Shown here piece after piece: positions 1-7,801 of a DNA stretch of 64,000 bases (the first letter of the stretch is position 1; each line of letters opens with the position of its first letter). The stretch is from Ruegeria arenilitoris (GTDB lineage: Bacteria > Pseudomonadota > Alphaproteobacteria > Rhodobacterales > Rhodobacteraceae). The notes under the pieces were generated by a model. It was not told where the DNA came from and made no database searches. It saw only the letters and a list, made by a program, of their open reading frames with translations. A program made the translations under genes and the position numbers. The stretch lies in the NCBI RefSeq assembly GCF_042675705.1, contig NZ_JBHTJJ010000012.1; one strand, 5' to 3'.

Positions 1-200
1 GCATACATGGTTGCCTTCACACCGCGTGTGAACGGCCCGAAGCCAGGCAACGACCCGATATGCGGCAGGTTCTCGATGTCGTCCTGCGTGTAAAGCGCCT
101 TGACCTCGATCCCCTCCAGCGTCGTCTTGGAGAGGTCTTCGACAGGGCGCCCACGCAGCTCCTTTTCGGCCAGGGCGCGCCAATCCTTCGTGTTGGTCAT
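1..200 (-). CDS. mcm: methylmalonyl-CoA mutase, N-terminal part (cut by window edge)
   Basis: Adenosylcobalamin-dependent isomerisation of methylmalonyl-CoA to succinyl-CoA, the last step of propionyl-CoA assimilation. Only the first 66 codons lie in the window. The translation starts MTNTKDWRALAEKELRG and continues through LYTQDDIENLPHIGSLPGF to GPFTRGVKATMYA, which is the conserved N-terminal arm and the start of the TIM barrel in single-chain bacterial mutases. The start is the ATG at 198-200. Its position on the same strand as pccA and pccB supports the assignment. DUF4174 lies between on the opposite strand, so the mutase needs its own promoter in 201-383. No B12 riboswitch is obvious there. 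Confidence 0.93.
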   Translation of the reverse strand, partial: MTNTKDWRALAEKELRGRPVEDLSKTTLEGIEVKALYTQDDIENLPHIGSLPGFGPFTRGVKATMY

Positions 201-383
201 AGCGTAATCCTCTTGTCTGTTCCCGTCGCGGGCCCGCATGGCGCGCCGAGGGGCTGGGTATGAATATGAAGGGGCCGACAAGACGCACGGCAGATCCGAT
301 CATTCATTTTTTTGATAGTCGCACGCATTTCGCCGGTCGCATTCGCGGCAACTGGGTCTATATTCAAAGGAACAGGAGACCAC

Positions 384-821
384 ATGACCCGCACGCTTGC
401 CCTTGTTTTGTCAGCTTTTTTGCCTGTGGCCGCCGTCGCCGCCGACGGTGCGGCCCCGGATGAAACCGCGTATATCCGGCCAGCCGGAGACAGCGATCTG
501 AACGAGTTTCTGTGGACACACCGCCCCATAGTGGTGTTCGCCGATACGCCAGCCGACCCCAGGTTCCAGCAGCAGATCGACATGTTGCTGGAGGGCGAAG
601 ACATGATGCGTGACCGGGACGTCATCGTTCTGACCGACACCGACCCTTCGGCGCGCTCCCCGATCCGGATGCAACTGCGCCCGCGCGGGTTCGCGATGGT
701 CTTCGTCGACAAGGACGGGGTGGTGAAACTGCGCAAACCCACGCCGTGGAGCGTGCGCGAGATCAGCCGGTCCATCGACAAGACCCCCCTGCGCGAGCGC
801 GAAGTCCGCGAGCGGCGCTGA
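384..821 (+). CDS. DUF4174 domain secreted protein
   Basis: A 145-residue protein with a clear N-terminal signal peptide (about residues 1-20, ending AAVAA), so probably periplasmic. The rest matches the DUF4174 pattern: a segment beginning with a VVFADTP-like strand, a run of acidic residues with DRDVIVLTD, then the GFAMVFVDKDGVVKLRKPTPWS core, which resembles a thioredoxin-like or peroxiredoxin-like fold without a visible CxxC. The start was chosen at the ATG at 384 because AGGAG lies at 374-378; an upstream in-frame start at 312 has no such site. It is divergent from mcm and convergent with pccA. Function is unknown. Confidence 0.8.
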   Translation: MTRTLALVLSAFLPVAAVAADGAAPDETAYIRPAGDSDLNEFLWTHRPIVVFADTPADPRFQQQIDMLLEGEDMMRDRDVIVLTDTDPSARSPIRMQLRPRGFAMVFVDKDGVVKLRKPTPWSVREISRSIDKTPLREREVRERR

Positions 822-936
822 CGACCGCAATCCGCCCGGCGGAGGGGGTCTGCCACGCCCGCCTCATCCGCACCGACGGTGCAGATGGCCGCAGAACGGG
901 CAAAACCCACATTTTCCGGGCAGGTACACATGGGCG

Positions 937-2982
937 TTATTCGAACTCCATGATCACGTCATCGACGGCCAGGCTGTCGCCCGGACCGGCGTTGATCTTC
1001 GAGACAACGCCTCGGCGCTCGGCACGCAGGATGTTCTCCATCTTCATCGCCTCGACCGTGCACAGCGCCTGACCTTCCTGCACCTCTTGGCCGACCTCGA
1101 CATCGATCTTCACGATCAGGCCCGGCATCGGGCACAGCAGCATCTTCGATGTGTCTGGCGGCAGTTTCTCGGGCATCAGCTTGGCCAGTTCGGCAGCGCG
1201 CGGCCGGCGCACATGCACCTTCATATCCGCCCCCCGGTTACGGATGCGGAACCCGCCCGAGATCTTGCCGACCTTCAGCACAAGCGGGCTGCCGTCCACG
1301 TCCAGAACCGCCAACTGGTCACCTGGCGTCCAGTCCGAGCTGACGCGCAGGGCGGCGCCGTCCTCGAACTTGACCGTGGCACCGTCGCGGTCTGCATTCA
1401 CCTGCACCGTATATTCCTGCCCCTGCAGCGTGACCACCCAACGCTTGCCGACTTTTCGCTCGTGATTGTCCATCCGGCCCGACACACGGGTGCGGCGGAT
1501 CTCGGCCACCCTGTGCATCGCCGCACACGAGGCCGCGATGCGGCGCAGGTCGCCTTCGGGCAGTTCGACACCGTTGAACCCATCGGGATATTCCTCGGCG
1601 ATGAAGGCGGTGGTCATATCACCACTGACGAATTTCGGATGATCCATCACCGCCGACAGGAACGGCAGGTTGTGGCCGATGCCTTCGACCTCGAAACTGT
1701 CCAGCGCCACGCGCATCGCTTCGATCGCCTGTTCGCGGGTCGGCGCCCAGGTGCACAGCTTGGCGATCATCGGGTCGTAGTACATGCTGATCTCGCCGCC
1801 TTCATAGACGCCGGTATCGTTGCGCACGGCTGTCTCGCCACTAGGCGCATCGCCCTGCCATTTGCCGTTTTCCAGCAGCGGCCCCGCGGCCACCTCCTGC
1901 GGCGGACGATAGCGGGTCAGCCGCCCGATTGAGGGCAGGAAGTTGCGATAAGGATCCTCGGCATACAGCCGGTTCTCGATCGCCCAGCCGGTCAGCTTTA
2001 CGTCGTCCTGGGTGATCGACAGTGGCTCGCCTGCGGCGACGCGGATCATCTGTTCGACCAGATCGACACCAGTGATTAGCTCGGTCACCGGGTGTTCCAC
2101 CTGCAGGCGGGTGTTCATTTCCAGGAAGTAGAAATTCTTGTCGCCATCCACGATGAATTCCACCGTGCCCGCGCTGGCATAGCCCACGGCCTTGGCCAGC
2201 GCCACGGCCTGCTCGCCCATCGCGCGACGGGTTGCCTCGTCAAGGAAGGGCGACGGGGCCTCTTCCACCACTTTCTGGTTGCGGCGCTGGATCGAGCATT
2301 CACGCTCGCCCAGGTAGATGCCGTTGCCATGCGTGTCGCACAGAACCTGAATCTCGATGTGGCGCGGTTGCGTCACGAATTTCTCGATGAAGATCCGGTC
2401 ATCGCCGAAGGAATTCGCAGCCTCGTTCTTGGAACTCTGGAAGCCTTCGCGCGCCTCTTCGTCGTTCCAGGCGATGCGCATGCCTTTGCCGCCGCCTCCG
2501 GCGCTGGCCTTGATCATCACCGGATAGCCGATCTGCTGGCTGATCTTCACCGCTTCGTCCGCATCCTCGATCAGGCCCATGTAGCCGGGAACGGTGCTGA
2601 CATCGGCCTCCTGCGCGATCTTCTTCGAGGTGATCTTGTCACCCATGGCCTCGATCGCCCCTTTCGGGGGGCCCACGAACACGACGCCTTCGGCCTCAAG
2701 CGCTTCGGCGAATTTCGCGTTTTCGGACAGGAAGCCATAGCCCGGATGCACCGCCTGCGCGCCCGTCTGGCGGATGGCGTCCATCACCTTGTCGATCACG
2801 ATATAGGACTGGTTCGCCGGCGGGGGGCCGATGTGAACAGCCTCGTCGGCCATTTCCACATGCAACGCGTGCTTGTCGGCATCCGAGTAGATGGCGACAG
2901 TACCGATTCCCATTTTCCGAGCGGTCTTGATGACCCGGCAGGCAATCTCGCCTCGGTTGGCGATCAGGATCTTGTTGAACAT
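937..2982 (-). CDS. pccA: propionyl-CoA carboxylase alpha subunit (biotin carboxylase and biotin carrier)
   Basis: Carries biotin and carboxylates it with ATP and bicarbonate; works with PccB to make methylmalonyl-CoA. The 681-residue length equals that of roseobacter PccA. Residues 1-450 form the biotin carboxylase (MFNKILIANRGEIACRVI start, ATP-grasp loop ASAGGGGKGMRIAW, EMNTRLQVEHPVTE). A BT linker domain follows and then a C-terminal biotinyl domain with the EAMKMEN motif; the biotinylated lysine is K647. The start is the ATG at 2980-2982. A 67-residue lipoprotein gene lies just upstream on the same strand with a terminator-like hairpin between, so transcription is probably independent. 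No TTTGCAAA motif was seen directly upstream. Confidence 0.97.
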   Translation of the reverse strand: MFNKILIANRGEIACRVIKTARKMGIGTVAIYSDADKHALHVEMADEAVHIGPPPANQSYIVIDKVMDAIRQTGAQAVHPGYGFLSENAKFAEALEAEGVVFVGPPKGAIEAMGDKITSKKIAQEADVSTVPGYMGLIEDADEAVKISQQIGYPVMIKASAGGGGKGMRIAWNDEEAREGFQSSKNEAANSFGDDRIFIEKFVTQPRHIEIQVLCDTHGNGIYLGERECSIQRRNQKVVEEAPSPFLDEATRRAMGEQAVALAKAVGYASAGTVEFIVDGDKNFYFLEMNTRLQVEHPVTELITGVDLVEQMIRVAAGEPLSITQDDVKLTGWAIENRLYAEDPYRNFLPSIGRLTRYRPPQEVAAGPLLENGKWQGDAPSGETAVRNDTGVYEGGEISMYYDPMIAKLCTWAPTREQAIEAMRVALDSFEVEGIGHNLPFLSAVMDHPKFVSGDMTTAFIAEEYPDGFNGVELPEGDLRRIAASCAAMHRVAEIRRTRVSGRMDNHERKVGKRWVVTLQGQEYTVQVNADRDGATVKFEDGAALRVSSDWTPGDQLAVLDVDGSPLVLKVGKISGGFRIRNRGADMKVHVRRPRAAELAKLMPEKLPPDTSKMLLCPMPGLIVKIDVEVGQEVQEGQALCTVEAMKMENILRAERRGVVSKINAGPGDSLAVDDVIMEFE

Positions 2983-3009
2983 GGAACGTCCTCTGTCTTT
3001 GTGTTCTGG

Positions 3010-3054
3010 ACAAACGAAAACGCCGCTGCCGGGCTGATGCCCCGCAACGGCGTT
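3010..3054 (-). terminator. intrinsic terminator between small lipoprotein gene and pccA
   Basis: Stem AACGCCG (3019-3025) and CGGCGTT (3048-3054) with an inner GGGC/GCCC pairing, followed on the minus strand by TTTTCGTTTG. It would end transcripts of the 3100-3303 gene just before the pccA start. Confidence 0.6.
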
Positions 3055-3099
3055 CCGTCAAGTGATGACCGGGACGGCGCGCGCCCCGGAAAACCGGTA

Positions 3100-3303
3100 T
3101 CAGTTACAGTTGTTTTGCGTCTTGCAATATAGCACGTTGCCGGCTGCGCCGACCGCAGCCCCAAGGATCGGGTCCGCGCTGAGAACCGCAGCTCCGACAG
3201 CCCCGACACCGCCGCCAAGCAGCGCCTGTTCCCCGGTTGAATCGCCGCAGGCTGCCAACCCGCCACAGGTTGCGAGCGCAAGGAAAACTCGTGAGATTCG
3301 CAT
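3100..3303 (-). CDS. small glycine-zipper-like lipoprotein
   Basis: A 67-residue predicted lipoprotein. Residues 1-18 are a type II signal peptide and LAAC (16-19) is the lipobox, so C19 would be lipidated. The mature part is rich in Gly and Ala, with repeated small-residue steps (GGGVGAVGAAV, then ILGAAVGAAGN) like glycine-zipper proteins that insert in or associate with the outer membrane, and it ends with two cysteines (YCKTQNNCN). It lies directly upstream of pccA on the same strand, separated by a terminator-like hairpin. No specific function can be given. Confidence 0.72.
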   Translation of the reverse strand: MRISRVFLALATCGGLAACGDSTGEQALLGGGVGAVGAAVLSADPILGAAVGAAGNVLYCKTQNNCN

Positions 3304-3788
3304 GTATACTGCCCCTTTTGGTTTCTTGTCGAATTGAACAGCAAATGCCTGAATCGGGCTTTGTTATTCAATATCAAACGGGGTGAAACACGGCTTTGCG
3401 CAGGTTTTTGCCGCCTTGGGTCCGCAGTTCGGGCAAAGAAAAGCGCGGGCAGGTCTGTGTTGGAAACACGGTCCTGCCCGCGGAAGGAAGGGGTACGGAA
3501 TAGTAGGTGCATGTGCGGCGCAGGCAAAGTCGAGCCGCACGGCCCGTTCACCTTGCACAGCAAAAGTGCGGCCGCCAACGGATCAATTGCCCTGCCGGAA
3601 ATTCCGGCTGGAAATTGCCCATTCCCGGAAACGGCGCGCAGGTTCGTGCCGAAAGAGCCCGGTTTGCAACGGGTTCCGGCACAGACTTCAGCCATCACTG
3701 GGCGCCGACTGGGCCGCATATCCGGTCGCCGCCGGATCGCGCTCCAAGCAGATGAACCCATGATATTTGGCTGAAGGCTCATGCCGAA
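3304..3788. other. 485-bp gap without a convincing protein gene; structured, possibly an ncRNA on the minus strand
   Basis: No ORF here has a good start and a protein-like composition; the long minus-strand frame crossing it also overlaps the lipoprotein and pccA start in another frame and looks spurious. The gap holds several inverted repeats: GTGCCG/CGGCAC (3646-3651, 3677-3682) enclosing CCCG/CGGG, GCCGG/CCGGC (3594-3598, 3604-3608), GTGCGGC/GCCGCAC (3513-3519, 3534-3540), and a strong terminator at 3433-3482. This could be the long 3' UTR of the 3789-4142 gene or a separate small RNA. Confidence 0.4.
3433..3482 (-). terminator. strong intrinsic terminator, minus strand
   Basis: A hairpin with arms GCGGGCAGG (3445-3453) and CCTGCCCGC (3473-3481), extended inward by CTGTGTT/AACACGG after a single T-T mismatch, with a GGA loop. 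On the minus strand it is followed by GCTTTTCTTTG, a U-rich tail. It terminates a transcript coming from the 3789-4142 gene or starting in the gap. Confidence 0.75.
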
Positions 3789-4142
3789 CTATGCCTCCCC
3801 ACCGAAGATTTCGGGGAAGGATTGCCGCGCGGTCTCAACGTCGATCATCAGCCACGCATCATAGCTGGCCGGATCGAACGGATCCTCGGCAGGCACGACC
3901 TCGCGCCCGAACAGCCAGCTGAGGCGGCCAGCGTCCAGATTCCCGCGTTCAAAAGGCTGATCCCCGAAATGCTCCCACAAAGCTTCGAGGAATGCCGTAT
4001 CGGCACGCTTGTCCGCGGCTTTTCGGTCCCGAAAGCGTTCACGGCGGGTCAATGGCGTCACGCCCTTGGGGTTGGCCCGGCGGATCGTGAACTGGAAGTC
4101 AGTTCCCGGCAGCCGTCCGGGAAATCCACGGTGCTTCAACAT
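3789..4142 (-). CDS. hypothetical protein, 117 residues
   Basis: I do not recognise a characterised family. The protein starts MLKHRGFPGRLPGT, has a basic stretch (TRRERFRDRKAADKRAD) and an acidic C-terminal half with aromatic residues (SYDAWLMIDVETARQSFPEIF). It has no signal peptide and no membrane segment, so it is probably cytoplasmic. The ATG at 4140-4142 was chosen because GAGG lies 7 bases before it; a GTG at 4181 would add 13 residues without a visible Shine-Dalgarno. It lies in the pccA-pccB interval on the same strand, between a DUF6497-like gene and a structured gap. Confidence 0.6.
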   Translation of the reverse strand: MLKHRGFPGRLPGTDFQFTIRRANPKGVTPLTRRERFRDRKAADKRADTAFLEALWEHFGDQPFERGNLDAGRLSWLFGREVVPAEDPFDPASYDAWLMIDVETARQSFPEIFGGEA

Positions 4143-4269
4143 GCCAGCACCTCGTTCAAAAAACCGGTCCGCGACGGGCACCCGCGCAGGGATGAATGTG
4201 TCATGCGTATCTCCAAAGCCGCATCAGTTTCTCGGAATGCTCCGACGACATGAGATCGGGAAATCATGT

Positions 4270-4755
4270 TCAGAGTCCCTCCCAGATACATGCGGATTGG
4301 TCCAACCGGTAGGCTTCAAAATACTGCGTCGCGTCCGGAGACGAGTTGCCGAATTCCACCGGGCGGTCGGACAGCGAGATCACGACCCGCGCCGGGCTGA
4401 GTTGATGGTGCTCGACATAAGGAATGGCCAGAGTCTGACACAGGTGCTCCATGTCGGTCGCGGCCACGTCATAGCCGATACCGCCCACCTCATCGCCGAT
4501 CTTGGGCGCGACAAACCGAAACCGCAGCCAGAGTTCGCCCGGGTTGGTATCGACCAAAACATCCTCAAGTGTCACCGGCTGGCCGGATGGAACCGGCAAC
4601 AGGTTCCCGTCCTGCGCGATACCGGGCGATCCAGAACACATGAAAGCCAGAACAAGAGCGCGACCCCGGACCCGCCATAGGCAGGCTCCTCCTTCCGGGG
4701 TCGCAGGCGCCAGGATCATCTCCTGCGCTGTTCCGTATCTGGTGGCTGGGATCAT
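4270..4755 (-). CDS. DUF6497-like exported protein
   Basis: Up to 161 residues. After a hydrophobic segment (GRALVLAFMCSGSPGIAQ) that looks like a signal peptide ending near AQDG, the mature part reads like the alphaproteobacterial DUF6497 family, with the LPVPSGQPVTLEDVLVD opening, the WLRFRFVAPKI block and a closing FEAYRLDQSACIWEGL. The start is uncertain: the first ATG (4755) has no visible Shine-Dalgarno, and a second ATG at 4719 has AGGAG touching the codon. It lies 70 bases after pccB on the same strand and may be co-transcribed. Family members have sometimes been mislabelled acetolactate synthase; nothing here supports that enzyme. Confidence 0.65.
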   Translation of the reverse strand: MIPATRYGTAQEMILAPATPEGGACLWRVRGRALVLAFMCSGSPGIAQDGNLLPVPSGQPVTLEDVLVDTNPGELWLRFRFVAPKIGDEVGGIGYDVAATDMEHLCQTLAIPYVEHHQLSPARVVISLSDRPVEFGNSSPDATQYFEAYRLDQSACIWEGL

Positions 4756-4825
4756 GAAACGGTTTTGTGTCAGCGGTCAATCGGGAACATTCGTGGATCG
4801 AACCGGGGCAAAGCGCCCCGGCGGA

Positions 4826-6358
4826 TTACAGCGGAATGTTGTCGTGTTTCTTCCAAGGGTTCTTCAGCTGCTTGTTGCGCAGGCTGGCAAAGGCCCGCGA
4901 CACACGGCGGCGCGTCGAGTGCGGCATGATCACCTCGTCGATGAAGCCGCGTTCGGCGGCGACAAACGGGTTGGCGAACCGATCCTCATAGTCCTGAGTG
5001 TGCTTCGCGATCTTGCCCGGGTCTCCCAGATCGGCGCGGTGGATGATTTCGGTTGCACCCTTCGCGCCCATCACCGCGATTTCGGCGGTCGGCCAGGCAT
5101 AGTTGAAATCACCGCGCAGGTGCTTTGACGCCATGACGTCATAGGCGCCGCCGTAAGCCTTGCGGGTGATCACGGTCACCTTGGGCACAGTCGCTTCGCC
5201 ATAAGCAAACAACAGTTTGGCGCCATGTTTGATGACACCGCCGTATTCCTGACTGGTGCCGGGCAAAAAGCCGGGAACGTCCACCAGGGTCAGGATCGGA
5301 ATCTCAAAACAGTCGCAGAACCGCACAAACCGTGCGGCCTTGCGGCTGCTGTCAATGTCCAGACACCCCGCCAGAACCATCGGCTGGTTTGCCACCACGC
5401 CGACGGTCTGCCCCTCAAGTCGGATGAAGCCAGTGATGATGTTCTTCGCGAAATCCTCCTGGATTTCATAGAAATCACCCTCATCGGCTACCTTGGTGAT
5501 CAGTTCCTTCATGTCGTAGGGGGTGTTGGGGTTTTCCGGGACCAGCGTGTCCAGAGAAGTCTCGATCCGCCCCGGCTCGTCAAAGAACGGGCGCACGGGC
5601 GGCTTTTCTCGGTTGTTGAGCGGCAGGAAGTCGACCAGCCGCCGCACCTCGGCCAGCGCCTCGACATCGTTTTCGAAAGCGCCATCAGCCACACTGGACT
5701 TCTTGGTATGGGTCGACGCCCCGCCCAGCTCCTCGGCGGTGACGACCTCGTTGGTGACGGTCTTCACCACGTCGGGGCCAGTCACGAACATATAAGAAGT
5801 GTCTTTGACCATGAAAATGAAGTCGGTCATCGCCGGGCTGTAGACTGCGCCACCGGCACACGGGCCCATGATCACCGAAATCTGCGGCACCACACCCGAG
5901 GCCATGATGTTGCGCTGGAACACCTCGGCATAGCCCGCCAGCGAGGCAACGCCTTCCTGGATTCGCGCACCACCCGAGTCGTTGATGCCGATTACAGGCG
6001 CGCCGTTCTGCATGGCCATATCCATGATCTTGCAGATCTTCTGTGCATGGGTTTCCGACAGAGAACCGCCAAACACGGTAAAGTCCTGGCTGAACACATA
6101 GACCATGCGGCCATTGATCGTGCCCCAGCCGGTCACTACACCGTCGCCCGCAGGTTTTTGTTTTTCCATGCCGAAATCGGTGCAGCGATGGGTCACGAAC
6201 ATGTCGAACTCTTCAAAGCTGCCCTCATCGACCAGCAGCTCGATCCGCTCGCGCGCCGTCAGCTTGCCCCGCGCATGTTGCGCATCGATCCGTTTTTGCC
6301 CGCCACCCAGGCGCGCGTCCTCACGGCGGTTCTCAAGCTCGGCAAGGATGTCCTTCAT
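4826..6358 (-). CDS. pccB: propionyl-CoA carboxylase beta subunit (carboxyltransferase)
   Basis: Transfers the carboxyl group from biotin on PccA to propionyl-CoA; forms the dodecameric PCC with PccA. Length is 510 residues from the ATG at 6356-6358, the family length for roseobacters; a GTG one codon earlier is the alternative. The N-terminal part (KDILAELENRRE, then GKLTARERIELLVDEGSFEEFDMF) and the two crotonase-like halves are complete. The acyl-CoA oxyanion loops GINDSGGARIQEG and VDVPGFLPGTSQEYGG are present. Upstream, 6424-6471 holds TTTGCAAA-like sites expected for PccR, so propionyl-CoA-responsive control is likely. Confidence 0.97.
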   Translation of the reverse strand: MKDILAELENRREDARLGGGQKRIDAQHARGKLTARERIELLVDEGSFEEFDMFVTHRCTDFGMEKQKPAGDGVVTGWGTINGRMVYVFSQDFTVFGGSLSETHAQKICKIMDMAMQNGAPVIGINDSGGARIQEGVASLAGYAEVFQRNIMASGVVPQISVIMGPCAGGAVYSPAMTDFIFMVKDTSYMFVTGPDVVKTVTNEVVTAEELGGASTHTKKSSVADGAFENDVEALAEVRRLVDFLPLNNREKPPVRPFFDEPGRIETSLDTLVPENPNTPYDMKELITKVADEGDFYEIQEDFAKNIITGFIRLEGQTVGVVANQPMVLAGCLDIDSSRKAARFVRFCDCFEIPILTLVDVPGFLPGTSQEYGGVIKHGAKLLFAYGEATVPKVTVITRKAYGGAYDVMASKHLRGDFNYAWPTAEIAVMGAKGATEIIHRADLGDPGKIAKHTQDYEDRFANPFVAAERGFIDEVIMPHSTRRRVSRAFASLRNKQLKNPWKKHDNIPL

Positions 6359-6423
6359 CACGATTTTCCCCTGTCAAATTTGTGGCGACAATATAGATTG
6401 CTCCGCATCACCCAAAGGCCTTT

Positions 6424-6471
6424 TCGGCAAATTTGCAAATTTTTGGCAATTACATTTCTGAGAATTGCAAA
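6424..6471. promoter_or_regulatory. cluster of TTTGCAAA-type sites, probable PccR/ScfR operator
   Basis: A perfect TTTGCAAA at 6432-6439 is flanked by TCGGCAAA (6424-6431), TTGGCAAT (6443-6450) and ATTGCAAA (6464-6471). Paired TTTGCAAA boxes are the motif I recall for PccR of Rhodobacter. The cluster lies in the 172-bp region between pccB and a divergent MFS gene, and the gene for a PccR-like protein is nearby. Confidence 0.72.
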
Positions 6472-6530
6472 TCAGTTAATGTTTGTGCATCGGCATGGCC
6501 TTTCCCGAATACCGGAATTATGAGTGAACC

Positions 6531-7736
6531 ATGCAGTTCAGTTCCACGTCTACGCACCGCTCTCCACCCAAGCTGCTAACGCTTGTCCTGCTGTCGGGAC
6601 TGTCGGCGCTCAGCATGAACCTGTTCCTTCCCAGCCTGCCTTTCATGGCAGCCTATTTTGAGGCCGACTACAAGGTCATGCAGCTTTCGATTGCGTTGTA
6701 TCTGCTGATCAACGCCGTTCTGCAGATTCTGATCGGTCCGATCGCCGACAAGGCCGGGCGGCGGCCGGTGTTGCTGTGGGGGCTGGTGCTGTTTCTGCTG
6801 GCAACGCTGGGGTGCATCTACGCCCCCAACGTCGAGACATTTCTTGCCTTTCGCATGGGGCAGGCCGTTATCGTCGTGGGGATCGTCCTCAGCCGCGCAG
6901 CGGTGCGCGACATGTATGACCAGGATCAGGCCGCATCCATGATCGGTTATGTCACCATGGGCATGGCCGTCGTGCCGATGATCGGACCGGCCATCGGGGG
7001 TATTCTGGAGGAAAGCTTTGGCTGGAAGGCCAATTTCTGGCTGCCTTTCGGACTGGCCGCCTTCGCGCTGGCGCTGACCTATCATGACTTCGGAGAAACC
7101 TCGGCCAAGAGCGGCAAAACCCTGATCCAACAGTTTCGAGAGTATCCAGAGCTGCTGACTTCTCCGCGGTTCTGGGGGTATTCGCTGTCATCCGCGTTGT
7201 CGTCTGGCGCGTTCTTCGCCTATCTGGGTGGCGCGCCTTTCATCGGCACCGAGATCTTTGGCCTGACCGCCGCAGAAGTCGGAATCTATTTCGGCGCCCC
7301 TGCTGTCGGCTACTTCTTCGGGAACTTCATCAGCGGCCGGTACTCAGTGCGCTATGGCGTGAACCGGATGGTGCGCTGGGGCTGCTGGCTGAACGCAATC
7401 GGCGTCGCGTTGTCGGCGGTTCTGTTTCTGGCCGGTTTGGGCTCGGCGCTCAGCTTTTTCGGGTTTATGACATTCGTCGGCTTGGGCAACGGCATGTCGA
7501 TCCCGAATGCAACCGCCGGATCGCTTTCCGTGCGACCACATCTGGCTGCGACCGCATCCGGGCTAAGTGGCGCGATCATGCTGGGCGGCGGCGCAGCTCT
7601 CAGCGCCCTGGCCGGTGCGATGCTGACCAATGAAACCGGAGCTATGCCGCTGTTGTGGTTGATGTTGGCCACATCGGTCCTGGCCATAGTCGCGATCAGC
7701 AGCGTGATCTGGCGGGAACGTCAACTCGGCATCTAG
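6531..7736 (+). CDS. MFS transporter, Bcr/CflA type
   Basis: A 401-residue inner-membrane protein with about 12 hydrophobic helices. The MFS signature between helices 2 and 3 is present as GPIADKAGRRPVLLWG, and the helix-4 to -5 region has SRAAVRDMYD, the hallmark of the Bcr/CflA drug:proton antiporter branch. The likely role is efflux of a small toxic compound; the substrate is unknown. It is divergent from pccB and lies 65 bases upstream of the pccR start, so it may be under PccR control through the shared intergenic region. A link to propionate metabolism, such as export of a toxic by-product, is inference only. Confidence 0.85.
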   Translation: MQFSSTSTHRSPPKLLTLVLLSGLSALSMNLFLPSLPFMAAYFEADYKVMQLSIALYLLINAVLQILIGPIADKAGRRPVLLWGLVLFLLATLGCIYAPNVETFLAFRMGQAVIVVGIVLSRAAVRDMYDQDQAASMIGYVTMGMAVVPMIGPAIGGILEESFGWKANFWLPFGLAAFALALTYHDFGETSAKSGKTLIQQFREYPELLTSPRFWGYSLSSALSSGAFFAYLGGAPFIGTEIFGLTAAEVGIYFGAPAVGYFFGNFISGRYSVRYGVNRMVRWGCWLNAIGVALSAVLFLAGLGSALSFFGFMTFVGLGNGMSIPNATAGSLSVRPHLAATASGLSGAIMLGGGAALSALAGAMLTNETGAMPLLWLMLATSVLAIVAISSVIWRERQLGI

Positions 7737-7753
7737 CCATCTTGCACCCGGGA

Positions 7754-7763
7754 CTTTGCAAAG
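7754..7763. promoter_or_regulatory. TTTGCAAA palindrome upstream of pccR
   Basis: The palindrome CTTTGCAAAG lies about 40 bases before the pccR start codon, and a half site CTGCAAAG lies at 7786-7793. This fits autoregulation by the ScfR-type protein encoded just downstream. Confidence 0.65.
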
Positions 7764-7801
7764 TTAGCCTGCGCAGGCGGAATAACTGCAAAGAAAACCC
7801 G

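Noticed and set aside
2092..3132. Long plus-strand frame (346 codons) opposite pccA
   Set aside because: It is an antisense shadow of pccA created by high GC content; the translation is rich in His, Arg and Leu and has no family features.
2964..3782. Minus-strand 272-codon frame across the structured gap
   Set aside because: It overlaps the lipoprotein gene in another frame and the pccA start; the composition is not protein-like and the strong terminator at 3433-3482 lies inside it.
5225..6523. Long plus-strand frame (432 codons) opposite pccB
   Set aside because: Antisense shadow; pccB has full family conservation on the other strand.
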